A stretch of DNA of 64,000 nucleotides from Rhynochetos jubatus. Its lineage: Eukaryota > Chordata > Aves > Eurypygiformes > Rhynochetidae. Numbering within the stretch: the first letter of the stretch is position 1; the number at the start of each line of letters is the position of its first letter. The translations under genes and the position numbers were made by a program. Shown here piece after piece: positions 1 through 12,356 of the stretch. The notes under the pieces are model-generated. The model did no database searches. It was not told where the DNA came from and saw only the letters and a program-made list of their open reading frames with translations. The stretch lies in NCBI GenBank assembly GCA_027574665.1, contig CM050690.1:65071905-65135904 (forward strand), read 5' to 3'.

Positions 1-227
1 ACTGTTAATTCAATGAGATTCCTTACACTCAAAGGTCTACTATGGTTTCCCTAAGTATCCTTAACTTACATGCATTTCTTGTGAATAGACTAATTCTCAG
101 ACCCATATATAAGTACCTAATATTTTGACATCTGTGCTCTTTATAATAAAATCTATACCATGACCAAGAGTCCACATTAAAACATTAGTACTGAATCTCT
201 TCATCTATCTCTGAAATCTAAAACAAT

Positions 228-322
228 TAAAAAAAAACCCCAACAAACCAAACCAAACCCAACCAAACCCAACCCAACCAAACCAAACCAAACAAAAAAC
301 AAACAAACAAAAAAAACCCACC
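228..322. repeat. A/C-rich simple repeat, degenerate (AAACC)n
   Basis: About 95 bases contain only A and C on the plus strand apart from the edges, built from irregular AAACC, AACCC and AAAC units. On the minus strand, which is the SV2C sense strand, this becomes GG and GGG runs separated by T tracts. The open frame reading through it on the minus strand is a product of this composition. Confidence 0.8.
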
Positions 323-1930
323 ATAAAATTCAAGATGGTTTCCGTAATAAAAATACAGATCTTCCCCTGGAAGTTTCAACTCTGTAGGAGCATATCTACT
401 AGCTGCACATAACAGTAAAATACAGGGCATCAGAGCCTGTTTTTCCTTTATTTTACATCACTTGTGGTCTATTATGTCATCACAAATCTGGTACCCTGCT
501 AATAACTGATATGTAACCAGAAGACTGACACTCACTTTCTCCTACTATGCAGGAGGAGATTTATTGATACAATAAATCTCACCTGTACCTAATGACCTAA
601 AGAAATATTTAACAATAAAAGAGAACAGTGTTCAACACAGATGCTTACTTATAGCATAGGGAAGAAGTTTTACTCACTGCTATTTAAGGACAGTTTTGTG
701 ACAATCTATTAAAATTCAGACCTTTTAATAAATAAAACAGTAACAAATATATGGTTAACTATTCCTGTCTTCTGCATGACAGCATACGGAGGAACCATGT
801 TGTTAAAACTAAATATGACTGGAATTAAGCAGATAAGAGAACACCATAATGCCTGAAGCGGATTTTTGTTTTGAAATAGTGTCTCACATGTCTGAATTTT
901 AAGAAGAAATGCAAAACAGTTATCAGCTGCTCAGTATTATACTTCCTTAGGTTTCAGTCATTGAATCCTGGACTTGGCCCTAAAGACAGAATTTCAGTTA
1001 ACTCAGAGTGTAACATAACCTAGCATAAACAAGGCTGGTTAAAACAGTTTTAATGAATTCATGAACAGGAGTAATCTTAATTGATCATTAAAATAAATAC
1101 ATTTAGTATTCATGCCCTTTTTTCAAGCTTTAAAAGTTCTTTTATTTAAAACTGGAAAAAAGAAAAAGCTTGTGATAAAATGTTTATATAATCATCAATT
1201 GGCAAAGACAAATTCATTTTTTTCCATATTAAATAGTTCTCAAAAAACATCAGCAATTCCAGGAAAGCTCCTCTTCCCTTCCAAATCATGGTGTCTCCAG
1301 GTATTTGACCTACACAAAGAATTCATATTTATAGGTGGGAACAAAAGCAATAACACAAGCACTGAATATCAGTGAAAACTCAAAATTTTGCTCAAGTTCG
1401 TTTTAGTTTGAACCTCCACAACAAGAGGAATCTCTCTAACAGGGAAGTTTGTTGTTTCAGCAACAAGTTGCATGAAAGAAACTTACCCATGTGTGAAAAA
1501 GGGAAACCACAGTCTGAGAATAACAATTTGATTTCAGATTATCCATATATTTATGTCTCTAAGGATGTCTGCAAGGTGTCTAATGGTGTGGTGAGGTGTC
1601 TAAACATGTTGGAGAATAGCTCTAAGCATGTAGATGACTGAATATTTACAAACTTATCTTCTCAGACTCAGGTCCTGCAGTTCTTCATACACAGACATTT
1701 TGTCCCATGCTCCCAGTTTTCTGCCAAATCCAGAGAAAATTCTTACAGGCTCAGGAGGAGAACAAACAACTCAAGCTAAATGATCTTGTCCAAATGAATT
1801 TAGACTCTATTTTGTGTTTAAACCAACAAGCCTGTGGGCAATTCATGAATTCAGAACATACTTTAATGGTTTGGTCAAGTGTAACAACTGCAGTATCTAT
1901 TGACAGACAGTTATTTTTTTTTTAGTTTGT
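323..1930. other. Unique-looking intronic sequence, no gene seen
   Basis: AT-rich sequence inside SV2C intron 2. The short open frames (such as 1112-1375, 1372-1641 and 1707-1925 on the plus strand) show no recognisable domain and no clear splice-site pair. I see no repeat family here. Confidence 0.6.
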
Positions 1931-2662
1931 GGAATCAGAAACACTTGAGTTGGGAGGGACCTTCAGAGAGCTCTAGTCTGAACTCGTGTTAACAGCGGAG
2001 TTACCTTCAGAGCTAGAGGTTGTTTCGCAGGGCCTTCTTCAGCCAACTTTTGAAAATCTCCAAAAGATCCCACAGCTTCTCTGTATAATGTCTCCCAGTG
2101 GTTGACCACCTCACTGTGAACTTTCTTCATTTTATCAGAAGTTGGAAGCTGGTTGCAGCTTCTGAAATCCTGTGCTCTTCTGAGAAAAATTTGACTTCAC
2201 TTTCTCTATAGTCCTCCTCAATTACATTGCTGGATAGAAGAGACAGATTCCCTCTTAGATGTCTTTTCTCCAAGCTAAACAAGCCCAGTTCCTTTTGCTT
2301 CTTTTTATTTGCCATGTATTTTCTTGCTGGACCTTCCCTTTATCTGCTCTAATATTTTAATTTCTTCTTTCAAGTGGATCTGCAACAGGACAGAGAATCC
2401 CACATGTGGCCTCACTAGTGCTGAGGAAAGAAAATGATCACTTTCCTCTACTCACCAGCTACCCTTGCTAACGCAGTCCTGAATGCAGTTAGCCTCCATT
2501 GATGCAAGGCACTGCTGGTCCATGTTCAAGTTGTTTCCTACTATGAGCCACAGATACTCTTCTACAAAGCAGTGTTCTACCTAGTGGGTCAGCACCTAAG
2601 CTGTACCAGTGATTTGGGTCATCCTGTCCCAGGTGAAGGACTTGTATTTTGCACTGAGAAGT
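1931..2662 (-). mobile_element. Old 5'-truncated CR1 LINE fragment
   Basis: Read on the minus strand, this matches the 3' part of CR1 in order: the end of the reverse transcriptase region, then the [22 protein letters not shown] C-terminal stretch (here degraded, about 2320-2230), then the 3' UTR and a terminal region near 1931 resembling TTGGAAGGGACCTTC. It is heavily diverged, with no intact frame, so it is an old copy. It lies in the same orientation as SV2C. The upper boundary is approximate. Confidence 0.75.
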
Positions 2663-3074
2663 TTCATGGAAGGTATTTGCTGTTGAATATAAAGTTGTTG
2701 CACAAGGTCAGTGCACAACCAAAATAAAATTAAGTAGCAAAAACCTGGCAAGCCAGTATTTTGTTAAACTACAGGGAGGAAAAAATTCAGCATTCATCAT
2801 CTGGTATTCTTAGCAGAGTTTATAAGCACTTTGCACCAGCTACTGAGCCTCTGGGGAGCACTTCCTTGCATCTAAGAGGAAGGACTGTCTGGATTAGATT
2901 TCTCCTGCATTTTGTTTAGTAGTTTTTAAGACAGAGTAGATGTAGGAACATTGCCTTAGACCAACTAATATGCAAATTCACAGTCAGTGCAGAAATGCTT
3001 GTCCCAGACTGAAAACTACTTCAGTCCAAAAGACCCAGTTAACGCCTCTGATACCCTTCTTCCTATAAATATTA
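2663..3074. other. Intronic spacer, nothing recognised
   Basis: Sequence between two CR1 copies of opposite orientation. I see no gene and no clear repeat. Part may be extra CR1 sequence too diverged to assign by eye. Confidence 0.5.
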
Positions 3075-3103
3075 CACAAAATATCAAGAGAGGCTGACAT
3101 AGC

Positions 3104-4290
3104 GTGGGCATTGCCAGGAGCAACTGCAGGAGATTTCAACTGCCCTGGGGAGCGCCAGCGACCAGGAGCACATCAGACAGGATAGGGAAACAGGGCGTGG
3201 CGCGTCAGAAAGGGCATGTCGCAGAAGTTTGCACAGCATTTCGTGCAGGCAGGCCCTGGCAACCCAATTACAGGTCTACAGTGCAGGGAAGTGCTCTAGG
3301 CATCTGCAAAACGGTGGGCACTCACCTCAGAGCCGAAACCAGCATCCCAATGCAGAAAGCCCATGGGATACCAGACACATCCACCCAGACACAACTGGTA
3401 AGGAAGGAGACTTCAGTACAGGCGGTAGGATGTAGTAACTACCCAGACCCTTCTCCTGGGGAAAAGGTAAGTACCTGCACAAGGTGTGCACAGGTCAATG
3501 ATCACGTCAATGTTACATCAGGTAGCTGAATTGCAGGAAACGGTTAAAAGATTGCACAGTATTAGAGTATCCGAGATGGAGATAGATAGGTGGCTGCACA
3601 ATCATGCTCCTGTAGCGGTCACACCTGAGAATGAGGCCCCTTGGACCCTGGTGACCAACAAAAGCAGGACTCCAGTCTCCACCCTCTGCCATCACAACCA
3701 ATAACAGATAAGAAGCTTTAACAACTATAGCAAGGTTTAATAGCTTTAACAACGAGCAAGGTTTGCAAGGAGAAACTGTGTCAGCAGCACGCAGCAGGTA
3801 TCATAAAAAGAAATGGCGAGTGCTTGTAGTGGGTGACTTTCTGCTGAGGGGCACTGAGGCGCCCATCTGCTGACCTGACAGAGAGTCATGAGAGCTATGC
3901 TGCCTTCCAGGAGCCAAGATCTGAGATGTTGCCGAAAGCGTGCCACAATTTGTCAAGAGTACAGACTACTATCCACTGTTACTCTTTCATGCAGGCACAA
4001 ATGACAAAGCAAGGCAGACTATAAGGCCCTGGGGGTGCAGGTGTAAAACACTGGTGCCAAAGTTATCTTTTCATCCATTTTAGTTGCAGGAAAGGAGGCA
4101 GCCAGGAATAGACCAATAATGCAAACCAATTTCTGGCTATGTGGCTGGTGCTGTCACGAGGGTTTTGGCATCTATGACAATGCGACATTCTTTGGGGACT
4201 ATAACCTGTTAGGGAGGGATGGTATCCACCTGTCTAGGAAAGGCGAGGGGATCTTTGGGAGCAGGCTGGCCGACTTAGTGACGTGAGCTT
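3104..4290 (+). pseudogene. CR1 ORF1 remnant with esterase-like domain
   Basis: The first open segment (3104-3529, 141 codons) and the sequence after it correspond to CR1 ORF1. At about 3807-3860 one frame reads RVLVVGDFLLRGTEAPIC and then hits a stop. In this family block I of the SGNH/GDSL-like esterase is GDS, so the nucleophile serine has been replaced by phenylalanine here. At about 4219-4250 the sequence RDGIHLSRKG matches the C-terminal block carrying the Asp and His of the triad. CR1 ORF1 proteins bind nucleic acid and carry this esterase domain in intact elements. This copy is broken by stops and frameshifts and cannot encode a working protein. Confidence 0.7.
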
Positions 4291-4314
4291 TAAACTGAAG
4301 GACTTGGGGGTGGG

Positions 4315-5250
4315 GTGAAAAATGGCAATGATCATGCCATTGCAGCCATCTGGGAAATAAACCAGGCCAACCAGAGCAGTGTCAAAGGCTCCTTAGCTGC
4401 CTCCCGTGACAAGAAACAAAAGGCTAACCATGTCAAAGGTGTGCATTGCTATGGTGAACCCTCTTACACCCCTCCAGGGAAACCTACTTACCTGGTACCC
4501 TCTCTGAAATGCCTGTATACCAACGCACACAGCATGGGGAATAAACAGGAAGAACTGGAGATCTGTGTGTGGTTGCAGGGCCATGATCTCACTGCAGTTA
4601 CAGAGACATGGTGGGATAGCTTGCATGACTGGAATACTGTCATGGATGGCTACACACTTTTCAGAAAAGACAAATCAGCAAGGCAAGGTTGTGGAGTTGC
4701 TCTCAATGTGAGAGAGCAACCGGAATGTATTGAGCTCTGCCTAGAGGTGGATGAAGAACAAGTTGAAAGCTTATAGGTAAGAATTATGGGGCAGGCTAAT
4801 ATGTAGGACACTGTTGTGGGTTTTTACTATAGGCCACCTGATCAGGAAGAGGAAGTTGATGAGGCCTCCTACACGCAGCTGGACGTAGCCTCATGCTCAC
4901 AGGCCCTGGTTCTCATGGGAGACTTCAGCCACTCTGATATTTGTTGGAAGAACCACACAGCTAGGAATGCACAGTCCAGGAGATTCCTGCAGAAGATTGA
5001 TGACAACTTTTTCACACAGGTGGTGGAGAAGCCAACAAGTAGAGGGGTGTTGCTGGACCTTGTGCTCATAAACAAAGGAGGACTGGTTGAGGATGTGAAA
5101 GTTGGGGGCAGCCTTGGCTGCAGTGACCATGGGATGGTTGAGTTCAGGATCTTGCATGGAAGAAGCTGGGTAATAAGTAGGATTAGAACCCTGGACTTCA
5201 AGACAGCAAACTTTAGCCTCTTCAAAGACCTACCTGGAGGAGTCCTGTAG
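4315..5250 (+). pseudogene. CR1 ORF2 endonuclease remnant
   Basis: Two adjacent frames (4315-4776 and 4816-5250) together cover the AP-like endonuclease of CR1 ORF2, the enzyme that nicks target DNA to prime reverse transcription. Visible motifs are LKCLYTNAHSMGNK near the start, TETWWD (conserved catalytic-site region), GFYYRPPDQ, MGDFSHSDICW and the GCSDHGMVEF block that holds the catalytic Asp-His pair. A stop near 4776 and a second frame break after 5250 disrupt it. The motifs are well preserved although the frame is lost, so the copy is not among the oldest in the window. Confidence 0.85.
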
Positions 5251-5430
5251 GTTAGGGTTCTGGAAGGTAGTGGTGCCCAAGAGACCTGGCTAATATTCAA
5301 GTGACACTTCCTCCAAGCTCAAGAGTGATGCATCCCTACGAGTACAAAATCATGCAGAGGAGGCAGGTGACCCGCATGGATCAGCAAGGAGCTTCAGGAA
5401 AAACTCAAGTGGAAGAAGGAAGCTTAGAGA

Positions 5431-6576
5431 ATGTGGAAAAAGGGAACGGCCACCTGGGAAGTATATAGAAACGTTGTCAGAGTATGCAGGGATGCAACGA
5501 GGAAGGCTAAGGCCCGCTTAGAATTAAATCTGGCAAGGGACGTTAAGGACAACAAGAAGGGCTTCTGCAAGTATGTCAACAGCAAAAGGAGGACTAGGGA
5601 AAATGTAGGCTGCCTGCTGAATGAGGCACATGCCCTGGTGACAGAGGATACAGAGAAGGTGGAGGTACAGAATGCCTTCTTTGCTTCAGTCTTTCCTGCC
5701 AAGGCTGGCCCTCAGGGATTCCAGATGCAGGAGGTAAGAGACATAGCCTGGAGTAAGGATGACTCTCCCTTGGTTGAGGAGGAGCAGGTTAGAGATCAGC
5801 TGGGCAAACCCAACATCCACAAAACCATGGGCACTGATGGGATGCATCCATGAGTGTTGAGAGAACTGACATGTTATTGCTGAGCACTCTCCGTCATCTT
5901 TGAAAGATCCTGGAGGACAATGCCTGAGGACTGGAGAAAAGCCAGTATCACTCGAGTTTTCAAAAAGGGCAAAAAGGAGGCCCCAGGAAACTACAGTCAG
6001 CCTCACCTCCACCCCTGGTAAAATGATGGAACAGCTCATCCTGGATGTCATCTCCAAGAATCTTGAGAAAAAGAAGGTTATCAGGAGTAGTCAGCATGGA
6101 TTCACCAAAGGGAAATCTTGCTTTACCAAGCTGGTAGCCTTCTATGATGGCATGACTAGCTGGGTGGATGAGGGGAAAGCAGTGGATATTGCCTACCTTG
6201 ACTTCAGCCAGGCTTTTTGACAATATGTCTCCCATAACATCCTCATAGGTGAGCTTGGGAAGTTAACTATGAGACAGCATTGTGCACTCGTGGCCAGGCA
6301 GGCCAATGGTTTCCTGGGGTATATTAAGAAGAGTGTGGCCAGCAGGTAAGGCAGGTCATCCTCCCTCTCTACTGTGCCCTGGTGAGGCTGCATCTGCAGT
6401 ACTGTGTCCAGTTCTGTGATCCCCAGTTGAAGAAAGACAGGGAAATACTGGAGAGTGTCCAGAGGAGGGCTACAAAGATGATCAGGGGACTGGAACATCT
6501 CCCTTATGAGGAGAGGCTGAGAGAGCTGGGTCTGTTTAGCCTGGAGAAGACTGAGAGGGGATCTCATCAATGCTGA
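5431..6576 (+). pseudogene. CR1 ORF2 reverse transcriptase remnant, catalytic core deleted
   Basis: Frame 5431-5853 covers the linker between endonuclease and reverse transcriptase. Frame 5900-6220 carries the first reverse transcriptase blocks (SLTSTPGKMMEQLIL, then QHGFTKGKSC) and motif A in VDIAYLDFSQAF. The next coding match, [20 protein letters not shown] at about 6295-6345 followed by the C-terminal [13 protein letters not shown] block (6382-6576), is normally several hundred bases further on. Motifs B (GVPQGS type) and C (FADD type) are absent. This is an internal deletion, not only truncation by a stop. Confidence 0.85.
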
Positions 6577-6898
6577 TAAATATCTAAAGGGCGGGTATCA
6601 AGAGGATGGGTCTAGACTCTTTTCAGTGTTTCCCAGCAACAGGACAAGCGGCAACGGGCACAAACTGGAGCACAGGAAGTTCCCACTGTGTTTGAGGAAA
6701 AACTTCTTCACTCTGAGGGTGCCAGAGCACTGGAACAGGCTGCCTAGAGAGGTGGTGGAGTCTCCTTCTCCGGAGATACTCAAAAGGTGCCTGGACACGT
6801 TCCTGTGTGATCTGCTCTAGGTGAACCTGCCTTGGCAGGTGAGTTGGACTAGATGATCTCCAGAGACCCCTTCCAACCCTGACCATTCTGTGATTCTG

Positions 6899-9800
6899 CA
6901 AAAATGTCATTATTATAGTCTGATAATAAAGAAAATTATTACATCAAGGCATTATTTGACACCCAATGTGGTATTTCAGAAAATCCTCTGATTTCTGAAG
7001 CAAGCTGTTTGTTGCTATCCATATTCTCAATACCTGTATTATCAGCCCAGTGATTTACTATGATACTTGAGTGTTTTAGATGGAAGAAACTGTCTGTGTG
7101 GCTAATCAACTAAGAGTATCTATTACATATAAAGATTATTTCTGGTTTTTACTGTACTATCTATAAGCCCTTGTCAAGGACTGAGACAACACATAGCTTA
7201 ACATAATGGTAACACAGAACAAAAAAAACAACAACTCACGATTCATGCTCAAGAGATCATTCAGTCTAGCCTTCATATAGAAGATGACATATGGATTCAA
7301 AACAGACCAAGGACACTATCAGGAAGCAATGAGGAACCATTGACCTCTGAAAAGGATGGCAGTCAGAGCTTATGAGTGGCTAGCCAGTTGTCAGGTTTTT
7401 TTGGAGTTAATGCAAAGAAGGGTTTAAATAACGTAATCATTTAATCCTGGGACCTTTATACACTGGGATTTTTAGTGCTGAGATAGATAAAATACAAAAA
7501 AGGGATGGAGGTATCTGAAAAATGTGCCAACTGAGGCCACAAAGACTGGCATCATGGGGCGGTCAAGCAGGAGCCACTTAGTATCTACTGCTAGCAGTGA
7601 CAGCAGTGACCCTTGCCCATGAAGGTGAGCACTTACAGGTCCCATGGGGGAACCAGTGAGGAGATGGTCAGCAGTGGCATGGCATCCTGAACAGGTACCT
7701 GGGAAAGGCTAGTTTTACCCAGCTTAGGGAAAAGAATGTTTATTTCAGATGCAGACATGCTGAGGAAACTAAAGGCTATAACAGAAAAATTCTGTAATTC
7801 TAAATTCTAAAATCTGCATGTGAAGTCATAGAAACAAAGTTATGTAGAAAAGTATACCCCAATCAAAGCCCAGAGAATTAACATAAAATCAGCCCAGTTC
7901 TGAGCTGCTTGTAAACCCAAAAGGATAATATGCAGGTATGAAAAGAGTTAAAACAATGTCTTCAAGCCTGAGCCTACAACCTATCTCATGAAGGTACAGT
8001 TCTGTCTCTTTGGTGACAGAGCCCAAGAGGTCAACATGGATCCACATACATGCAGAAGTTCACAAGTACAGACAAGTTACCAAGCAGGGAGAGGAGGCCT
8101 TTCTTCATGCATAGTAACACATCATTATAATCTTGAAAAAGTTTAAGCAAGTCGGCTTTCCTATTTTTAATGAAACAACTACTTGGAGATGAAAAAATAT
8201 ATTATTATTTAACTCAAAGGCATGGAGAAAACAGTTCATGATTTTGAAAAGCACTTACATCATGTAACTTCATAGGTTCTAAAATGCTGCTGGTGATTAA
8301 TCAGCAGTGACTTCACGCTCATACAAGGGTCAATAGGGAAATTTGGGAAATTGTCCTGGTGGAGGTAAATTTAAACAAATGTAACAGGGAGGCTTTACGA
8401 ATATTGTCACATGTTTTTAATTAGTTCATGTTCCCTAGTAAACTATCATGGTATGAGAATGTGTGAGAAAACCTATGAACTAAGAGAAAACAGTTTTTAC
8501 AACTCGGTCAATGAAAACAAATGCTGTGTATGTGTACCAATTCCACCTTATAACTCCTAGCACTGGACCCATGACTTTAGTAGTTTAACAACATTAAAGC
8601 CCTCTGGATTATGGAATTATAGTCATGAAAACAAATTATGCCTCTCTGGAAGACCCCAGTTAGGATGTAATTATGAAGTGAAATCACAACAGCAAAGTAA
8701 CAGAAATGCATGGCTGTGAGGGCCTAGTTATGATCACGTAAAAATGTTTTCACTAAGCATTCACAGCCCTGATGAACACTTTGTATCATCAGGATTATGG
8801 TTGTGCTGACTGCAAAGGCTGTACTGGTTATAAGCAATATGTTCATCACTGTACTGATAGACTGCAGTCTGTGACATATTTCTATTAGCAACGGGCAAGT
8901 AATATAGTTTATGTGAAATTGTTGATAAAACCAGCACGTGTTTCAATGACTTCGACACACGCTCAGAAAGAAAATGCTTTATCTCTGTTCTTTCCTGCTT
9001 TTGTATGTTAATCTTTTAGCACAGAATTGCTTGTTAATACCACAACACAGAGGCTAGTGTTAGATTATTAAAAAAGGAAGATACAGGGATATTCCTTACA
9101 GCCTCTGTGTTTTAGGCATGAGAATACATTGCTTGCTCACCTAAGCCTTCCAGAGCTGTTTCCTTAATTTTATCAGCAAGCAGTATTTACATATACACAC
9201 ATTATATATATGTGACATATTTAACTGCTTCTGTGCTGAATTTTAGTTAAGCATTGATGGAGTCATGTCAATATATCTCAAGAATGCATCATAAGAAGTC
9301 TAGTGACAGGGATATCCTCAACCCTCTTCTTGACATGGGTCACAGCTCAACAGATGGCTGTGAATTGCCACTTGCTACTGGGTGGACAATACTGCCCACT
9401 TCCAATCCAAAGACATACATAATGTTTACAGCAGCTGTTTAAATGAAACACTATTTTTAGAAAATATGCTGTCTTTGCCCCAAAATTTCAATTCTATATA
9501 GCAGGTGTAAGAAAGAAAAAGCATTGTGGCCACATCCTCCACACTCATATCTTGACAGTCAGAGAAGCCAGGAATACTAAAGAGTTCAGAATGTCTTAAT
9601 AATTAAAAAATCCATTTCCCAGTTTAACATTTAATGTAAGTGGGAAGGAACTGCACATGTGGATCAGTAAGCTAATGAAAGTGTAAGCATGGTGAAGCTC
9701 TCTCTTACTGTTGCATAACCTTGTTATTTTCCTTAACCCCATATGAACTAACTGCAGAGGGTTATTTGCTACCCTTCTCCTGCTGTCATCTTGGAGAACA

Positions 9801-11776
9801 AAGACAACTTTGACCGTTCAGCATGTTGGGAGGGTGCATGTGGTAAAACAAACAGGGTTATCAGTAATTAAAAAACGAGGTTGAGATCCATCAATTTTGT
9901 TTCAGCAGTAGAGAGGTCTTACAAAAACTAATTAGTAGAGTTTTGAGATGTCCTCAACCGCCAAGCACTGGGTAACAACATCACATTATAAGCAAGTTGG
10001 GTGCACACTGCTTTTATACAATATATTCTGTGTTATTATATCTACAGTGACATAGCAACATTTATCTAGAGATACCTTTTGGGGTTGTTTTGTTTTCTCT
10101 TCTTCCTCTCTACTATTTCAAGTACTTCTAGAGATCCAAAATAGCTATAAATAGGCATGTTTATGCACCTTCCTCCTGTAAGAAGTAGATCTAAAACTCG
10201 TAAGTCCAAGCATGACAAATACAATGTTTGTAAATTTGTGTAAACAAGCAGTACCAAACAGATTATATGCATGTAGCCTCTTTAACGAAAAAAACTTAGA
10301 TAATTTAATTTCTCTTATTAGAAATTTAATCAATACACTGTGCAAACTGGCACAGCAGTTAATTTCTAATAACAAATGGCAAGGAATACCTCAAGGACCC
10401 AGCCAACAGCTCCCATTTCCACTCATGATCCTCTGACACAGAGGGAGGCTTAAGATATATTAATGAGGGTGAATACAGTCCACTTTATTGAAACCTATAG
10501 AGCCAACCTGTTAGATATGTTAGGAAACCAACCTGTCATAGGCTTAATGGTCTTCCGAGAAAGCTTCTGTTTTATTGAAACAGCACAAATAGCCTTGTGG
10601 TATTTAAAATTCTGAATCTAATTTTGATGCAGTTAGTATCTCAGGGTCCTTCTAATTGATAATGAGCCAAGGAATAAAACCAGGAAACTGAGCTAAGTTA
10701 AAATGAGACTGTTGTGACAGAACCATGCGCTCTAAAGACTCAGGGAACATACTACATCTGCTAGAAGACAAAGGTTCCTAAATATCTTATAAGAAGCCTT
10801 CCTTTTATGTAATAGCCTGGGTCCTTCAGGCCCAAGCCACTTATCTACACACATATATTCCATCTTCTGCCACGTCTGAAGCCCACATGCTCTTATGTCC
10901 CCTGTTCTATGGGTAACCATTCCTACACCCTTTCTCCACAGCCCTGCCACATTAAAGTCTTGCACACAGGCATGCCCAGGGAGGGCAAAAGCGCAGACCT
11001 GCTCTTGGCGCTGCTGCTGCTCTCACTGAGTCCCATGAGGCTAGCTCAGCCTGCCTGTTTGCCACCCCACAGGAGGTAAGAGGCAATAGGGTGAGACACA
11101 GCCCACTCACATCGACTGAACAGACAGAAAAACCATACCTCAGGCTCATCTTTGGTAATTTGTCCTGCTGACTTCTGCCCCCTCGCCCCCCAACTCGAAA
11201 TAAAAATTATACTTTTTGGATGGCTAGAGAACACATTGGGATAAAAGGAAAGACAAAAAGAGGGAAAAGGTTAGACATCATTTTCCCTGGATTTCCTGTA
11301 TTTTCCAGATTGCATTCCACCACACCCTTGGGAAGGCTCCCAGGCAGTATGACAATGTTGCTGGATAGTTGTATCACCTGCTCTTTATGAAGCTTGAATA
11401 AACCCAGCAGAACTCCAGTACTCTGACTATGGGGGTTTTTTTGGTTTTGTTGTTTTGGTTTTGTTTAACTAGTTCATTTGGATGTCTACGCTTGCATATG
11501 AGAACAAAATGTATCCCTCTCCTCTTAAGTTTTACTGTGCAGTCTTCCACTTTAGTAATTCATTTATACTTACTGACTGAAAAAGAAAACAATTATCTAA
11601 AAATAAAATTATAACTTTCATTAAATCCATATTAGCTGTTAATGCACTTTGTGGCTTGCTTATGTATATTCAGTACAAACTTATTTTTATTCAAGCATTG
11701 GTGTTGACAAATATACATTTAGCTATACTGTAAGCAACACATGTAATAGCACAAAGATAGCAAAGACTTTACTCAC
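6899..11776. other. SV2C: Intronic sequence of SV2C, no gene seen
   Basis: About 4.9 kb of AT-rich sequence between the plus-strand CR1 and SV2C exon 2. Only short open frames occur, none with recognisable domains. There is a small TATATA stretch near 9190-9215 and a GC-richer patch at about 10960-11190 with no clear identity. Confidence 0.6.
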
Positions 11777-11778
11777 CA
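11771..11778 (-). other. SV2C: 5' splice site of SV2C exon 2
   Basis: On the minus strand the sequence TTG|GTGAGT crosses the exon boundary between 11777 and 11776. The exon ends in phase 1 (one base of a Gly codon), so intron 2 splits a codon. The position agrees with where the reading frame stops matching the SV2 family. Confidence 0.93.
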
Positions 11779-12356
11779 AGCCATCCTGATCCAGAATTGG
11801 GTATACACATATCTGTTTCAGCACTGGGCAACACAAATCCAACTACAAAAACTTCAATCCCATCAGCCATTAGGGCCATTCCCAACACAAAGAAGAGGGC
11901 CCACTGGAAACGACCATGGCCACATTCTTGTATTATCAGTTCATACTGCTGTGCTAGCTCTTCTTCATCTGCCTTCCTCTCTGTTTCCAGTTCGTGACGA
12001 TCCTTATATTCATCATGCAAAGGCTGACCTAAGGCCACCATGCCATCCTTGCCCTGCCCCATGTTGGGGATTCCCTGATATTCCCCTTCATAAATTTCAT
12101 CATCTTCATCATGCCCTTCAGTTGCTTCACTTGATCCTTCATCATCATTAACTTCTACACCATAATTTCCTCCTTGGACATAGTAATCATCATCATCTTC
12201 CTCATCCTGGAATCGGTTGTAGGACCTCTGCGTGTAGCCATCCTGAGCTTTGTCAACAGCTTTATTCACCTTTTTCACCGCTTGTCTCTTCACCTCTTTG
12301 GCAATATCTTTTGCCCCTTTCACTAATGAAGTCCTATCTTTGTATGTTTCCTCCAT
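11777..12356 (-). CDS. SV2C: SV2C first coding exon: N-terminal 193 codons
   Basis: Encodes the amino end of synaptic vesicle glycoprotein 2C, a 12-helix membrane protein of the major facilitator fold found in synaptic and dense-core vesicles, where SV2 proteins support regulated exocytosis and synaptotagmin trafficking. Visible features are a basic start (KGAKDIAKEVKRQAVKK, residues 13-29), an acidic run (51-57), the SV2 hallmark ATEGHDEDDEIYEGEYQGIP (78-97) and helix 1 at about 154-176. Thr79 matches SV2A Thr84, a casein-kinase-1 site that controls synaptotagmin-1 binding. The N-terminal sequence and the segment after helix 1 fit SV2C, not SV2A or SV2B. The start is fixed by an in-frame TGA two codons upstream and a strong context (A at -3, G at +4). 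The exon ends after one base of a Gly codon, followed by GTGAGT. Two residues read beyond that point are intronic. Confidence 0.97.

Larger units (their letters stand above)
3075..6898 (+). mobile_element. Long, internally deleted CR1 LINE
   Basis: A 3.8-kb CR1 element, against about 4.5 kb for a full-length copy. From left to right it contains an ORF1 remnant with an esterase-like domain, an apurinic-type endonuclease in two frames, the start of the reverse transcriptase, the reverse transcriptase C-terminal tail, a 3' UTR, and a 3' end at about 6885-6897 reading CCATTCTGTGATTCTGC. Frames are broken by stops and indels. Around 6215-6275 the sequence jumps from reverse transcriptase motif A to the C-terminal thumb, so the catalytic core is deleted. 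It is antisense to SV2C. The 5' boundary is approximate. Confidence 0.9.
1..11776 (-). other. SV2C: SV2C intron 2 (partial)
   Basis: This is the sequence following the GTGAGT 5' splice site of SV2C exon 2 on the minus strand, running off the left edge of the window. The matching 3' splice site is not in view. It is AT-rich and contains two CR1 copies and an A/C-rich tract, listed separately. I found no other SV2C coding exon in it. The later SV2 transmembrane helices should lie to the left of base 1. Confidence 0.85.

Noticed and set aside
228..322. Interstitial telomere-like repeat
   Set aside because: The units are irregular AAACC/AACCC, not the vertebrate CCCTAA/TTAGGG repeat.
11769..11776. 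Two extra codons (Gly-Glu) and a stop at the end of the SV2C open frame
   Set aside because: They are read through the GTGAGT splice donor. The family sequence continues in another exon, so this is not a truncated protein.
11808..11832. REST/NRSF-like half-site TTCAGCACTGGG
   Set aside because: It lies in conserved SV2C coding sequence (the LPSAETD region) and only one half-site fits.
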